DNA of 64,000 nt, from assembly GCF_000550805.1 (NCBI RefSeq), contig NZ_CP004353.1, positions 1,922,001 to 1,986,000 on the forward strand. Direction: 5' to 3'. This stretch comes from Corynebacterium vitaeruminis DSM 20294. GTDB taxonomy: Bacteria; Actinomycetota; Actinomycetes; Mycobacteriales; Mycobacteriaceae. The notes below the pieces were generated by a model. The model searched no databases and was not told where the DNA came from. It was given only the letters and a program-made list of their open reading frames with translations. Within the stretch, counting starts at the first letter, position 1; each line of letters begins with the position of its first letter. Shown piece after piece: positions 1-9,212 of this stretch. The translations under genes and the position numbers were made by a program.

Positions 1-771
1 TGTTCGGCACTGCTGCCAACCAGAGGTAGGAAGAACCTGGCAGACCGCGGCCTGGATACCCAGGTGAGCATCACTGGTAACGAGGTAAACCTCGCCAAGC
101 CCACGGGCTTTCAAATCCTGGAAGAACCCAGTCCAGGATTCCACGGACTCCGATGTTGCTACCTGCATGCATAGCAGTTCCCGGTAGCCGTCGTTGTTGA
201 CACCGGTGGCGAGAAGCACGCTGGTTTTCACCACCCGTCCGCCTTCACGAACTTTCATGGTCACCGCGTCACACGACAGGTAGTAGTACGGGCCCTGGTC
301 TAGTGGGCGGGTTCGAAAATCGTCGACCATGGTGTCGAGTTCTTTGGCCATGTCCGAGACTTGGGACTTCGACAGGTTGGTGATCCCGAGGGTGGCGACC
401 AGGTCGTTCATTCTGCAGGTGGAGACTCCTTTGAGGTAGCACGTTGCGATAACTGTGGTTAGGGCCCGTTCGGTGCGAGTGCGTCGCTCAAGAAACCACT
501 CGGGGAAGAAGCAACCACGGCGCAGCTTCGGGACGGCTACATCGCTAGAGCCCACACGGGTATCCAGCTGCCGGTGGCGGTAACCGTTTCGGGAGTTGGT
601 GCGACTATCGGAGACGGTGGCGTAATCAGCACCACAGACGCTATCGGCTTGGGCAAAGAGGATCTGATTGATGAAATCGCCAAGCATCTGGCGCATTAAG
701 TCTGGGGAGGCTTGGGCCAGTAATTCTTCGAGATACTCGGTGGGATCGATATGATGAGGGGCAGCGGCCAT
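1..771 (-). mobile_element. IS256-family (mutator-type) transposase, N-terminal 257 codons, cut by window edge
   Basis: An open frame starts at the ATG at 771 and runs without a stop to base 1, so the C-terminal part lies outside the window. The product begins MAAAPHHIDPTEYLEELL and contains a CDAVTMKVREGGR block and a SDAHLGIQAAV block. These match the first and second catalytic-Asp regions of Transposase_mut (IS256) proteins, which normally are about 400 aa. It would catalyse copy-out or cut-paste movement of the element. No frameshift is seen in the visible part, so it may be functional. The element's outer end should lie between about 780 and 950, but I could not fix the terminal repeat or the target duplication because the other end is not in view. 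Confidence 0.88.
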
Positions 772-836
772 CGCGGGTGCATTCCTTTCGAGGATAGGTA
801 GAAGTTGATTCGAAAGGTACCCGCGATGGTCGCCGC
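764..836. repeat. Imperfect inverted repeat across the transposase start
   Basis: TCGAAAGG and CCCGCGATGG occur in both arms (764-791 and 810-836) in opposite orientation, with an 18-bp centre. The left arm contains the transposase start codon. The structure could be part of the IS end or a hairpin that hides the transposase start in read-through transcripts. Which of these is correct cannot be decided from one end of the element. Confidence 0.5.
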
Positions 837-956
837 ATTCGTTCACAACACCTCCATCAGCGGGTCACAGATACACCACGCTAGCGGACGCAACCCTCGT
901 GGGGACGATCGGCGCGGCCACCGTCATCGGGATGCTGCAGTCCAGGTAGCGCTTCG

Positions 957-979
957 GTGCCGTAGGCGTCGTGAAGCGC
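957..979 (-). repeat. Dispersed GTCGAC-type element, copy after pyk terminator
   Basis: On the minus strand the sequence after the terminator U-tract reads GCGCTTCACGACGCCTACGG. It matches the consensus GCTTNTCGACGCCTACGGC except in the centre. Confidence 0.5.
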
Positions 980-1008
980 AAAAAAGCCGATGCCAGACGG
1001 CATCGGCC
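979..1008 (-). terminator. Rho-independent terminator of pyk
   Basis: A perfect 9-bp stem (GCCGATGCC / GGCATCGGC) with a 4-nt loop is followed on the minus strand by six T residues. It lies 18 bp beyond the pyk stop codon. The U-tract runs straight into a copy of the dispersed GTCGAC element. Confidence 0.9.
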
Positions 1009-1025
1009 CTTTGCTTTCCTACGTC

Positions 1026-2444
1026 CTAGACGTGGGTATCCTCGCCCAGCAGGTGGACGTGGATCATGTTGGTGTTACCTGCAACTCCCGGAGGGGTACC
1101 GGCCACGATGACCATCATGTCGTCGCGCGAGTACTGTTCCATGGCGAGCAGCTGCTTGTCGATCTGGGCAAGCATGTCGTCGGTGTCCTTGATCGGCGGG
1201 GTCAGGAAGGTCTCCGCGCCCCAGGTCAGAGCCAGCTGGCTGCGCACGGCCTGGGACGGCGTGAACACCAGCAGCGGCAGGTGGGAGTGGAGGCGAGCCA
1301 CGCGCTTGGCGGTATCACCGGAGGAGGTGAAGGCCACGAGAGCCTTGGCGTTGAGGCGCTCGGCGATGTCGCGTGCGGAGTAGGAGATCACGCCGCGCTT
1401 GGTGCGCGGGATGTGAGCCAGATCCGGGACGTGGCCGTCGGTCTCGGCGTAGGCGACGATGCGCGCCATGGTGCGGACCACGTTGTGCGGGTCCACGCCG
1501 ACGGAGGTCTCGCCGGAGAGCATGACTGCGTCGGCGCCATCGAGGACGGCGTTGGCGACGTCGGAGGCCTCCGCACGGGTCGGGCGGGAGTTCTCGATCA
1601 TGGAGTCGAGCATCTGGGTGGCCACGATGACCGGCTTGGCGTTCTCGCGGGCGATCTGGATGGCGCGCTTCTGCATGAGCGGCACCTTCTCCAGCGCGAC
1701 CTCGACGCCCAGGTCGCCGCGGGCAACCATGATGCCGTCGAAGGCGAGCACGATGGACTCGAGCGCGTCGATGGCCTCCGGCTTCTCCAGCTTCGCGATG
1801 ACCGGGACGCGGCGGCCTTCCTCGTCCATGACGGCGTGGACCAGCTCGACGTCCTGCGGGGAGCGGACGAACGACAGGGCGATGAAGTCGACGCCCAGCT
1901 TCAGCGCGAAGCGCAGGTCGTCGATGTCCTTCTCGGACAGGGCGGGCACGGAGATGTCCATGCCCGGAAGGGAAACACCCTTGTTGTTGGAGACGGGGCC
2001 GCCCTCGACGACCTCGCAGACGACGTCGTTGCCGTCGACTTCCTTGCAGACGAGGGCAACCTTGCCGTCGTCGACGAGGAGGCGATCACCGGGCTTGGCG
2101 TCCTTTGCTAGGCCCTTGTAGGTGGTGGAGACGCGGTCGTGCGTGCCCTCGACATCGTCGATAGTGATGCGGACGATCTCTCCGTTGTTCCAGACGGTAG
2201 CACCGTCGGTGAAGCGGCCGAGGCGGATCTTCGGACCCTGCAGGTCAGCGAGGATGCCGACCGCCTTTCCGGTTTGGTCAGTGGCTTGACGTACCCACTT
2301 GTAGTTCTGCTCGTGATCGGCGTGCTCGCCGTGCGACATGTTCAGGCGAGCGACATTCATGCCGTCCTGCACGAGTCGCAGGATGGCGTCCTGGCTGGCG
2401 ACAGCCGGACCGAGTGTACAAACAATCTTTGTGCGACGTTCCAT
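1026..2444 (-). CDS. pyk: Pyruvate kinase
   Basis: 472 aa, the usual length. It converts phosphoenolpyruvate and ADP to pyruvate and ATP in the cytoplasm, the last step of glycolysis. Visible motifs in order: N-terminal KIVCTLGPA; VARLNMSHG with the substrate-binding Arg; DLQGPKIRLG; the active-site Lys block VIAKLEKPEAI near residue 219; the metal-binding MVARGDLGVE; and DGADAVMLSGETSVG. The C-terminal allosteric domain is complete. It is the last gene of the minus-strand run that starts at hisD, but 450 bp separate it from lgt, so it probably has its own promoter. The terminator at 979-1008 ends the unit. Confidence 0.97.
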   Translation of the reverse strand: MERRTKIVCTLGPAVASQDAILRLVQDGMNVARLNMSHGEHADHEQNYKWVRQATDQTGKAVGILADLQGPKIRLGRFTDGATVWNNGEIVRITIDDVEGTHDRVSTTYKGLAKDAKPGDRLLVDDGKVALVCKEVDGNDVVCEVVEGGPVSNNKGVSLPGMDISVPALSEKDIDDLRFALKLGVDFIALSFVRSPQDVELVHAVMDEEGRRVPVIAKLEKPEAIDALESIVLAFDGIMVARGDLGVEVALEKVPLMQKRAIQIARENAKPVIVATQMLDSMIENSRPTRAEASDVANAVLDGADAVMLSGETSVGVDPHNVVRTMARIVAYAETDGHVPDLAHIPRTKRGVISYSARDIAERLNAKALVAFTSSGDTAKRVARLHSHLPLLVFTPSQAVRSQLALTWGAETFLTPPIKDTDDMLAQIDKQLLAMEQYSRDDMMVIVAGTPPGVAGNTNMIHVHLLGEDTHV

Positions 2445-2894
2445 GCGCTCAAGCCTAACCCCCTGCGGCCCGCGGTGCTAGGAGTATCGCTGTCTGTTCA
2501 CACATTCTTTGCCCGAACGGCGGTTTGCGGACGAGTCCCCCGCCCCCAAAAACAGACATGAGCGGGCACAATCGAAAGCAAGTGGTCGGAATACCTTAGG
2601 GGGCGATCTTCGTCACAGTATCGGCGTTTGCGCACGGCAGCGGGCTTTTTGGCCGTCACTGACAGGCGCGGATTTGGCTACGTCTGTGGAAATGTCCGGT
2701 TGATGACCGTTTTGCGCAAACTGCGACCCGGATCGCATTTCGGGGCCGAGGTTAAGCTCGTCCCTTCTTTCCCGTTCCCGCCGCTTTCTTCCTCTCGCGG
2801 GGCCTGATGCGGCTCGAGGTGGGACGTGATTCTGGGGGTGAGCGATGCCTTCGCGCCGTTGCCTGGCCTCCCCTTGCGGCCCCGGCACCGGGCG
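2445..2894. other. Intergenic region between lgt end and pyk start, no gene seen
   Basis: 450 bp with no convincing coding frame. It must hold the pyk promoter, but I could not identify a clear -35/-10 pair. Bases 2746-2800 are C/T-rich. Small frames here have no ribosome binding site and lie opposite or across lgt sequence. Confidence 0.5.
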
Positions 2895-3863
2895 CTAGCG
2901 GCCCTCCGCCGGGCCGTCCTCGTCGCCAGCACTGGAGGGCTGGGCGGAGGTCGCCGCCGGCGCGCCCTCGCCTGCCTCCCCCTCGACGGACTTCGAAGCC
3001 GTTCCGGCCGGGCTGGCCTCCGCCGGGGTCTCGCGGCCCTTCTTCAGGGTGAAGAACACGACCACCGCGATGAGGAACACGACCACGGAGACGATCTCGT
3101 TTATGCGGAAGCCGAACACCATCGTCGCCTCGTCCGAGCGCATGGTCTCCACCACGAAGCGCCCCAGCGTGTACCCGGCCACGTAGAGGGCGAACACCCG
3201 ACCGTGCCCGAGCCGGAAGCGCTTGTCGGCCCAGAGCAGGAACGCGAACACGATGAGGTTCCAGACCAGCTCGTAGAGGAAGGTCGGGTGAACCGTGGCG
3301 ATGATCTCGCCCGTCGAGTGGCCGGTCAGCGGCGCGTACTTGCCCGCGTCGTCGACACGGTAGAAGATCTCCAGCGCCCACGGCACGTTCGTCTCCGCGC
3401 CGTAGAGCTCCTGGTTAAAGTAGTTGCCCAGGCGCCCGATCGCCTGCGCCAGCACGATGCCGGGGGCGATGGCGTCCGCGAACGGCGCGAACGGGACGTT
3501 CTTGTGCTGCAGGTAGGCCCACACCGCGAGCGTTCCCAGGATGACCGCGCCCCAGATGCCCAGGCCACCGTTGGTGATGGCGAAGACGTTCAGCGGGTTG
3601 CAGTCGGAGCAGAAGTACTTCTGGTTGTCGGTAATAACGTGGTAGAGCCGACCGCCCACGATGCCGGCGGGGATGGCCACGATGGCGGCGTCCCACACCA
3701 CGTCCGAATTACCGCCGCGGGCGCGGTAGCGGCGCACCCCCACCCACAGCGCGACGACGATGCCGGTGATGATGCACAGCGCGTAGGCGCGGATCGGGAT
3801 GGGGCCCAGCTGCCACACGCCCTGTGGGGGCGAGGGGAAGGCGGCGAGTGTGCTCACGTTCAT
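2895..3863 (-). CDS. lgt: Prolipoprotein diacylglyceryl transferase
   Basis: 322 aa multi-pass membrane protein. It moves a diacylglyceryl group from phosphatidylglycerol to the lipobox Cys of prolipoproteins, the step before LspA, whose gene is also in this window. The N-terminal [13 protein letters not shown] and the signature block [17 protein letters not shown] with the essential Arg/Asn residues are intact. The last 50 residues form an Ala/Pro/Glu-rich hydrophilic tail ([10 protein letters not shown] onward), common in corynebacterial Lgt and probably cytoplasmic and disordered. It lies 107 bp downstream of the trpC-like gene on the same strand. Confidence 0.95.
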   Translation of the reverse strand: MNVSTLAAFPSPPQGVWQLGPIPIRAYALCIITGIVVALWVGVRRYRARGGNSDVVWDAAIVAIPAGIVGGRLYHVITDNQKYFCSDCNPLNVFAITNGGLGIWGAVILGTLAVWAYLQHKNVPFAPFADAIAPGIVLAQAIGRLGNYFNQELYGAETNVPWALEIFYRVDDAGKYAPLTGHSTGEIIATVHPTFLYELVWNLIVFAFLLWADKRFRLGHGRVFALYVAGYTLGRFVVETMRSDEATMVFGFRINEIVSVVVFLIAVVVFFTLKKGRETPAEASPAGTASKSVEGEAGEGAPAATSAQPSSAGDEDGPAEGR

Positions 3864-3970
3864 GACAAGGGGTCCTTTTGTAGCTTCTCGTGCGGTTTTC
3901 TAGGCCGAGGCGAGCCAAGCGCCCACGACGCGCGGCCGCGCTGGCCATGGTTGCCCGGCGCTGGGTGCCA

Positions 3971-4777
3971 TTATTCCCTAGAAGGGCACGAGGGGTGCTG
4001 CCCGGCGGCGACCAGCGCCCTCGTGAACGCCCGCGGCGACGCCGCGCGGACCAGTTCCTCGCCGATGACCACGGCATCCGCGCCGGTGGCGGCATACGAC
4101 AACAGCTCGCGGGCGTTGCGGACGCCGGAGAGCGCGACGCGGATGGTCTCGGTGGGAAGACCCGGCGCGATCTCGGCGAAGGCCTCGCGGTTGAGCGTCA
4201 TGGTGGTGAAGTCGCGGGCGTTGACCCCCACGACGCGGGCACGCGCCTCAATGGCGCGGTTGGCCTCCTCGACGTTGCGCACCTCCACCAGCGCCGTCAT
4301 GTCGAGCGACTCGACGCGGTCGATGAGCGACTCCAGCCGCGGCTGATCGAGGGCGGCCACTCGCAGCGGGATCATGTCCGCGCCGTAGCAGCGGGCCTCG
4401 TGGATCTGGTAGGGATCGACGATGAAGTCGCGGATCATGATCGGCACGCTCACCGCCCGGCGCACGCGCGCCATGTCCTCCAGCGAGCCGTGGAAGCGGC
4501 GGCGCTCGGTCTGGCAGGCGATGAGGTGCGCCCCGCCAGCCTCGAATTCGCGGGCGAGCTCCTCGGGCGAGGAGATGTCGGCGATCATGCGGCCGGGGGT
4601 GGCGCGCTTGATCTCGGCGATGATGCCGCAGCCGGGGGCAAGCAGCGCGGCCATGGCGTCGCGCGGCGGGTCGCACTCGCGGGAGCGGGCCTTGATCTCC
4701 TTGAAGGAGACCTTCGCCTCCCTCGCCGCGACGTCCTCGATGACGCCCGCAATGATTTGGTCGAAGACCGATTGCAT
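3971..4777 (-). CDS. Indole-3-glycerol-phosphate synthase-like protein (TrpC paralogue) with altered active site
   Basis: 268 aa, full length and collinear with actinobacterial TrpC, a (beta/alpha)8 barrel that makes indole-3-glycerol phosphate from CdRP. Conserved catalytic positions: E55 and K57 (AEIKRATPG), E165 (ALVEV) and N186 (GVNARDF). Two catalytic positions are changed. The Lys of the family's LRKDF is R116 (MIRDF), and the Glu of the family's AESGV is L216 (VALSGV). The phosphate-binding SPS of the first motif is TPG. Position after hisI and the trp-region membrane protein is the ancestral actinobacterial trp/his arrangement. Corynebacteria are known to carry a separate acquired trp operon with a TrpCF fusion, so this copy may be released from its old job. 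It is intact, which argues against simple decay. I would not assign full TrpC activity. Confidence 0.8.
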   Translation of the reverse strand: MQSVFDQIIAGVIEDVAAREAKVSFKEIKARSRECDPPRDAMAALLAPGCGIIAEIKRATPGRMIADISSPEELAREFEAGGAHLIACQTERRRFHGSLEDMARVRRAVSVPIMIRDFIVDPYQIHEARCYGADMIPLRVAALDQPRLESLIDRVESLDMTALVEVRNVEEANRAIEARARVVGVNARDFTTMTLNREAFAEIAPGLPTETIRVALSGVRNARELLSYAATGADAVVIGEELVRAASPRAFTRALVAAGQHPSCPSRE

Positions 4778-4948
4778 GGCGGCACCTTTCGATCGTGGCG
4801 GCGGCGGTGTGCGTCGCGCGCGACCGCCTCGCTCGTGTTCTTGTGCTTCCGAGATTACTGTGTCGCCGCGCCCGAAAAGAAATCACCCTGTGGTTTAGGC
4901 CACCCTTGAGCTCGCCTCCTGCCCCACACGGAAGCAGGTGCGCTGGGC

Positions 4949-4984
4949 TTTTTCGCTTTTCGACGCTAAAGCCTACGGCCGCAG
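4949..4984 (+). repeat. Dispersed GTCGAC-type element overlapping a stop codon
   Basis: Reads CGCTTTTCGACGCTAAAGCC then TACGGC. It is a consensus copy with a 4-base insertion in the middle. Its CTA supplies the stop codon of the membrane-protein gene ending at 4973. Confidence 0.55.
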
Positions 4985-5614
4985 GTCCTCGTCGGTCGGG
5001 TCGATGTCGGCGTCGATGGCGTCCCAGAGCACGCGGCCGGAGTCGGGGTCGGTCTCAAGATCCTGGCGAACCCGGTCCTGGCGGGCCTGGGCGCGCTCGT
5101 ACTGCGAGCGCTTGGCGCCGTCGACACCCGGGCGCAGCGCCAGCACGACGCCGCCGAACAGGGCTACGGCGCAGCCGATGAGCGCCAGCGACAGCGCCGG
5201 CACCTGGACCGCCATGTTGGAGATCTCCGCCCAGCCGGACAGGAGCGCGCCCTTGTCGGCGTGGCTAGAGGAGTTGTCGGAGCTCAGCAGCCCGAGCACG
5301 CGGGCGGAGTCGGGCTCGCCGAGCAGCAGTTGCATCGGCGCCCACGCGGCCCCCGCTGCGGCAAGGGCGGCGATGACCCCCACCGCGCGGCGGCCGAAGC
5401 GCCGCAGCGCAATGCCCGCGACGCAGGCGGCGGCCAGCAGCAGCGACACCGCGGTGGCCTCGGTGGACCACAAAGAGCCGATGAGGTCGACGGTCTTCTC
5501 GCCCGACTTGTCGTCGAAGGCCGTCACGGAGATCCACGACAGGCGCGAGGCCCACCACAGGGCGCCCGCCCCGACACCCACGAGGAGGCTCGCTACGACA
5601 TTCGTTTTTGCCAT
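4973..5614 (-). CDS. Trp-region conserved membrane protein (Trp_oprn_chp / TIGR02234 type)
   Basis: 213 aa. Hydrophobic segments near residues 8-25, 53-70, 78-100 and 138-160 suggest four membrane spans, followed by a charged C-terminal tail (RSQYERAQARQDRVRQD then acidic). It matches the actinobacterial family found between hisI and trpC, whose function is unknown. It lies 64 bp after hisI and 195 bp before the trpC-like gene. The family name is from context and general resemblance rather than a catalytic motif. Confidence 0.8.
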   Translation of the reverse strand: MAKTNVVASLLVGVGAGALWWASRLSWISVTAFDDKSGEKTVDLIGSLWSTEATAVSLLLAAACVAGIALRRFGRRAVGVIAALAAAGAAWAPMQLLLGEPDSARVLGLLSSDNSSSHADKGALLSGWAEISNMAVQVPALSLALIGCAVALFGGVVLALRPGVDGAKRSQYERAQARQDRVRQDLETDPDSGRVLWDAIDADIDPTDEDLRP

Positions 5615-5678
5615 GATGTTTCTTCTTGCCTTCCGGCGCCGTGCCCGGCGCCACGGGGTTCGTGATCGAGCTTAGGTT

Positions 5679-6050
5679 CTAGAGCAGCTTGTCGGCGTCG
5701 AAGCAGGTGCGGTCGCCGGTGTGGCAGGCCCCGCCGGTCTGGACCACCGTCACGAGCACGGTGTCGCCGTCGCAGTCGAGGCGCACCTCGGTCACGGCCT
5801 GCACGTGCCCCGAGGTCAGCCCCTTGATCCAGTACTCCTGGCGCGAGCGGGAGTAGTAGGTGCCGCGTTTCGACGCCAAGGTGTACGCCAAAGCGTGCGA
5901 GTCCATCCACGCCATCATGAGCACCTCGCCCTCGACGGACTGCACGATCGCGGGAACGAGCCCCTTCTCGTTGAACTGCACGCGCCGGGCGATCGCGGGG
6001 TCCAGGTCGTAGTCGGCCGGGTTTTCGGAAACGTTGGGGGTATCGATCAT
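5679..6050 (-). CDS. hisI: Phosphoribosyl-AMP cyclohydrolase
   Basis: 123 aa, monofunctional HisI length. It opens the adenine ring of phosphoribosyl-AMP in histidine synthesis, using Zn and Mg. Visible motifs are [21 protein letters not shown] with TSGH, the metal-site block LDCDGD, and the Cys-containing [17 protein letters not shown] strong AGGAGGA precedes the ATG at 6050. It starts 25 bp after the hisF stop and belongs to the same operon. hisE is not fused to it and not present in the window. Confidence 0.95.
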   Translation of the reverse strand: MIDTPNVSENPADYDLDPAIARRVQFNEKGLVPAIVQSVEGEVLMMAWMDSHALAYTLASKRGTYYSRSRQEYWIKGLTSGHVQAVTEVRLDCDGDTVLVTVVQTGGACHTGDRTCFDADKLL

Positions 6051-6075
6051 AGTTGTCCTCCTTTGCTTGGCCGAA

Positions 6076-6852
6076 CTAGCGGCGGACCTCGAAGCCCGCG
6101 TCGGCGATGGCCTTTTTCACCTCGGGGATGGAAACCTCGCCGAAGTGGAAGATGGAGGCGGCGAGCACCGCATTGGCGCCCGCCTCGATGGCCGGCGGAA
6201 AGTGCTCTGCCTTGCCCGCGCCGCCGGAGGCGATGACGGGGATGCTCACGGCCTCGCGCACCTTCTCGATGAGCTCGAGGTCGAAGCCCTGCTTCGTGCC
6301 GTCTCCGTCCATGGAGTTAAGCAGGATCTCCCCCACCCCGAGCTCCTCGCCCTTCTTGGCCCACTCGACGGCGTCGATGCCCGCCGAGCGGCTGCCGCCG
6401 TGGGTGGTCACCTCGAAGCCGGACGGCTGCGGCGGGTTGCCCTCGGGAACGCGCCGGGCGTCGACGCTCAAGACGATGCACTGGGCGCCGAAGCGCCGCG
6501 ACAGCTCGCTAAGCAGCTCGGGGCGGGCGATGGCCGAGGTGTTCACGCTGACCTTGTCCGCGCCCGCGCGCAGCAGCTGGTCGACGTCGTCCTCGCTGCG
6601 CACGCCGCCGCCAACGGTGAGCGGGATGAACACCTGCTCGGCCGTTCGGCGCACGACCTCCAGCATGGTGCCGCGGCCGTCCTTGGAGGCGGAGACGTCG
6701 AGGAAGGTGAGCTCGTCGGCGCCCTCGGCGTCGTACCTCGCGGCGAGCTCCACCGGGTCGCCCGCGTCCTTTAGGCCTTCGAAGTTCACTCCCTTGACCA
6801 CGCGGCCCTGGTCCACGTCGAGGCAGGGGATCACTCGAATTGCTACAGCCAT
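6076..6852 (-). CDS. hisF: Imidazole glycerol phosphate synthase, cyclase subunit
   Basis: 258 aa (beta/alpha)8 barrel. With HisH it converts PRFAR plus ammonia into imidazole glycerol phosphate and AICAR. Catalytic Asp residues are visible in the N-terminal [17 protein letters not shown] and in [10 protein letters not shown] near residue 130. Phosphate-binding GGGVRSEDD and ASGGAG are present. It follows impA after a 59-bp AT-rich gap and precedes hisI. HisH is encoded upstream in the same run. Confidence 0.96.
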   Translation of the reverse strand: MAVAIRVIPCLDVDQGRVVKGVNFEGLKDAGDPVELAARYDAEGADELTFLDVSASKDGRGTMLEVVRRTAEQVFIPLTVGGGVRSEDDVDQLLRAGADKVSVNTSAIARPELLSELSRRFGAQCIVLSVDARRVPEGNPPQPSGFEVTTHGGSRSAGIDAVEWAKKGEELGVGEILLNSMDGDGTKQGFDLELIEKVREAVSIPVIASGGAGKAEHFPPAIEAGANAVLAASIFHFGEVSIPEVKKAIADAGFEVRR

Positions 6853-6911
6853 GTCTTTCCTTTAGTTGAATTTCTAAAAAGTCTAAAAATAGTCACCTGT
6901 GCGGCGGGGAG
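6853..6911 (-). promoter_or_regulatory. AT-rich leader before hisF, possible internal promoter
   Basis: This short gap has runs such as CTATTTTTAGACTTTTTAG on the minus strand, in strong contrast to the GC-rich genes around it, and ends in AAAGGAAAGAC before the hisF ATG. It could be an internal promoter of the his cluster or simply an unstructured ribosome-loading region. No clear -35 is seen. Confidence 0.3.
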
Positions 6912-7757
6912 CTAGTCCTCGGCGCCGTCGTGCTCGTCGTCGTCCGGCTCGACGTGCTTATCCAGATGTACCGGGAAGCGGTACTTCTTGACCAACTCCA
7001 GGATCGTGGAGTGCCCCCGCTCCGAGCCGACGACCGCGCCGGTGGATCCCGGCACCCACGGGTCGCCGTTGATGTCGGTGACCACGCCGCCCGCGGCGCG
7101 AACGAGCGCCACACCCGCGGCGTTGTCCCAGAGGAAGGGGCTAAAGGACACCGCGCCCTCGAAGATCCCGGCGGCGGTGAACGCGAGGTCGATGCCCACC
7201 GACCCGGTGATCCGCGGGCGCAGGTGCGTGGTGGTTAACCCCGCGAGCACGCCCTGGCGCAGCATGGAGGAAAAGCCAGAGTTGGCGGGCGAGGACACGC
7301 TGGAAAAGCCCACGTGGGCGGCGACGGCCGGGCGCTCCTTGAGCGGCGGCTGTGCTACCCCATTGACGAACAGCGGAGAACCCTTGAACGCGCCGAAGCG
7401 CTGGCGGGTGACCGGGACGCTGGTCAGGCCGATGACCGGCTCGTCGTCGACGATGAGGCTGAGCAGCACCGCGCACATGGGATTGCCCGCGGCGAAGTTG
7501 GCGGTGCCGTCGACGGGGTCGACGACCCACTGCGGCGAGCCCTTGTCGCCGCCGAACTCCTCGCCCACGACGGGGATACCGGTCAGCTGCTGCAGGGTCG
7601 AGCGCAGATAGCGCTCGATGGAGAGGTCGATCTCTGTGGCGAAGTCTCCACGGTGCTTCATGTGGGCGGGGGCGGCGCCGAGACCCGCGAGGAACATGTC
7701 CTCCGCGGTGTCGAGGACCGCCTCGCCGATGTGGTAGAGCTCGCGCAGATCACTCAT
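6912..7757 (-). CDS. impA: Inositol-monophosphatase family protein (ImpA-type), his-cluster member
   Basis: 281 aa starting [17 protein letters not shown]. Metal and phosphate site motifs of the Mg-dependent inositol-monophosphatase family are present: [25 protein letters not shown] (DPxDGT) and [17 protein letters not shown] (WDxAAG). The ATG overlaps the hisA stop codon (ATGA, 7754-7757), so it is probably translationally coupled to hisA. The same position in other corynebacteria holds impA. Members of this family can be histidinol-phosphate phosphatases (HisN), so a histidine-pathway role is plausible, but the sequence alone does not settle the substrate. The C-terminus is very acidic ([12 protein letters not shown]). 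Confidence 0.9.
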   Translation of the reverse strand: MSDLRELYHIGEAVLDTAEDMFLAGLGAAPAHMKHRGDFATEIDLSIERYLRSTLQQLTGIPVVGEEFGGDKGSPQWVVDPVDGTANFAAGNPMCAVLLSLIVDDEPVIGLTSVPVTRQRFGAFKGSPLFVNGVAQPPLKERPAVAAHVGFSSVSSPANSGFSSMLRQGVLAGLTTTHLRPRITGSVGIDLAFTAAGIFEGAVSFSPFLWDNAAGVALVRAAGGVVTDINGDPWVPGSTGAVVGSERGHSTILELVKKYRFPVHLDKHVEPDDDEHDGAED

Positions 7758-8482
7758 AGTGCAGCAAGCGCCTCGGTGAGAGTAAAGCGGCCCTCGTAGA
7801 GCGCCTTGCCGATGATCGCCGAGTCGATCCCCTCGTCGGCGTACTTCGCGATGGCCAGGATGTCCTCGATGGACGAGATGCCGCCGGAGGCCACGATCTT
7901 CGCGTCGGTGGCCGCGGAGACCTCGCGCAAAAGCTCCACGTTCGGGCCCTCCAGGGTGCCGTCCTTGGAGACGTCGGTGACCACGAAGCGGGAACAACCC
8001 TGGGAGTCGAGCCGCTCGAGCACCTCCCAGAGGTCGCCGCCGTCGGAGACCCAGCCGTTGCCGCGGGTGCGCCACTCGCCCTCGCTTTGCAGCACGGCGA
8101 TGTCGACGGCGACCTTGTCGCCGTACTCCCCCAGCACCTTCTCGATCCACTCCGGCTTCTGCAGCGCGGCCGTGCCGATGTTGACGCGGGAGGCACCGGT
8201 GGCCAGCGCGCGCTCGAGGGACTCGTCGTCGCGGATGCCGCCAGTCAGCTCCACCTTGATGTCTAGGTTGCCGATCACCTCGGCCATCATCTCGTGGTTG
8301 GAGCCGCGCCCGAAGGCGGCATCCAGGTCCACGAAGTGCAGCCACTCAGCGCCCTGGCTCTGCCAGTTGAGCGCGGACTCGAGCGGGCTGCCGTAGGACT
8401 TCTCGGTGCCCGCCTCGCCCTTGTTGAGACGCACGGCCTGGCCGCCGACGACGTCGACCGCGGGAAGAAGAGTGAAGGTCAT
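7754..8482 (-). CDS. hisA: ProFAR isomerase HisA (corynebacterial HisA-type of the PriA family)
   Basis: 242 aa (beta/alpha)8 barrel that isomerises ProFAR to PRFAR. The two catalytic Asp residues are seen at D10 (LPAVDVV) and D170 ([10 protein letters not shown]). Phosphate-binding GGIRDDES and ASGGISS are present. Where actinobacterial PriA (dual HisA/TrpF) has VGLDV, this protein has VDIAV (residues 126-130), and ELSGG is ELTGG. That pattern fits the HisA-only subfamily described for Corynebacterium, consistent with an acquired trp operon supplying TrpF. It is followed with a 4-bp overlap by impA and preceded by hisH. Confidence 0.95.
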   Translation of the reverse strand: MTFTLLPAVDVVGGQAVRLNKGEAGTEKSYGSPLESALNWQSQGAEWLHFVDLDAAFGRGSNHEMMAEVIGNLDIKVELTGGIRDDESLERALATGASRVNIGTAALQKPEWIEKVLGEYGDKVAVDIAVLQSEGEWRTRGNGWVSDGGDLWEVLERLDSQGCSRFVVTDVSKDGTLEGPNVELLREVSAATDAKIVASGGISSIEDILAIAKYADEGIDSAIIGKALYEGRFTLTEALAAL

Positions 8483-8528
8483 GTTTATCCAGTCTAGTGA
8501 AAAGTTACGCGGGTTCTCGTGCTCAAGC

Positions 8529-9161
8529 CTAGAGCTGGCCCAGCCAGTTCTCGAGGAGCTGGGCGCCGGCGTCGCCGGACTTCTCCGGGTGGAACTGGGT
8601 CGCCCACAGCGCGCCGTTTTCCACGGCCGCCACGAAGCGGTCGCTTTCGTGTTGCGCCCAGCTCAGCTTCGGCGCCTCGGTGAGCCCGTCGCCCTCGAAC
8701 TCCCAGTTGCGCACGCCGTAGGAGTGGACGAAGTAGTAGCGGGTGTCGGCGGGCATGCCCGCGAACAGCTGGCTTCCCTCGGCGGCCTCGACGGTGTTCC
8801 ACCCCATGTGCGGGAGCACCGAGGCCTGCAGCTTCTCCACCGTGCCCGGCCACTCTCCGCAGCCTGCGGCCTCGATGCCATGCTCGACGCCCTTCTCGAA
8901 CAACACCTGCATGCCCACGCAGATGCCCATGACCGGTCGTCCCCCGGCCAGGCGCTCGCCGATCATGCGCTCGCCCTTGATGGCCTTGAGCCCCTTCATG
9001 CAGGCGGCGAAGGCGCCCACGCCGGGCACGAGGAGCCCGTCCGCGGCGAGCACCACCTTCGGGTCGGAGGTGACGGTGACGTCGGCGCCGACCCTCTCGA
9101 GGGCGCGGTGCGCCGAGCGAAGGTTTCCGGAGCCGTAATCGAGCAGAGCGACTGTCTTCAT
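8529..9161 (-). CDS. hisH: Imidazole glycerol phosphate synthase, glutamine amidotransferase subunit
   Basis: 210 aa class I glutamine amidotransferase that releases ammonia from glutamine and channels it to HisF. N-terminal [12 protein letters not shown], nucleophile Cys in [11 protein letters not shown], and the His/Glu pair in [12 protein letters not shown] are all visible. It starts 52 bp after the MFS gene stop, 46 bp before hisA. Confidence 0.96.
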   Translation of the reverse strand: MKTVALLDYGSGNLRSAHRALERVGADVTVTSDPKVVLAADGLLVPGVGAFAACMKGLKAIKGERMIGERLAGGRPVMGICVGMQVLFEKGVEHGIEAAGCGEWPGTVEKLQASVLPHMGWNTVEAAEGSQLFAGMPADTRYYFVHSYGVRNWEFEGDGLTEAPKLSWAQHESDRFVAAVENGALWATQFHPEKSGDAGAQLLENWLGQL

Positions 9162-9212
9162 GGTGGCTCATTTTAGAGCAACCGCCCGGCCTTCCCGCAC
9201 TTCCGGGTGGGC

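Noticed and set aside
990..2111. Long plus-strand open frame opposite pyk
   Set aside because: It is the antisense of a clear pyruvate kinase gene; high GC leaves long stop-free frames. No RBS and no family resemblance.
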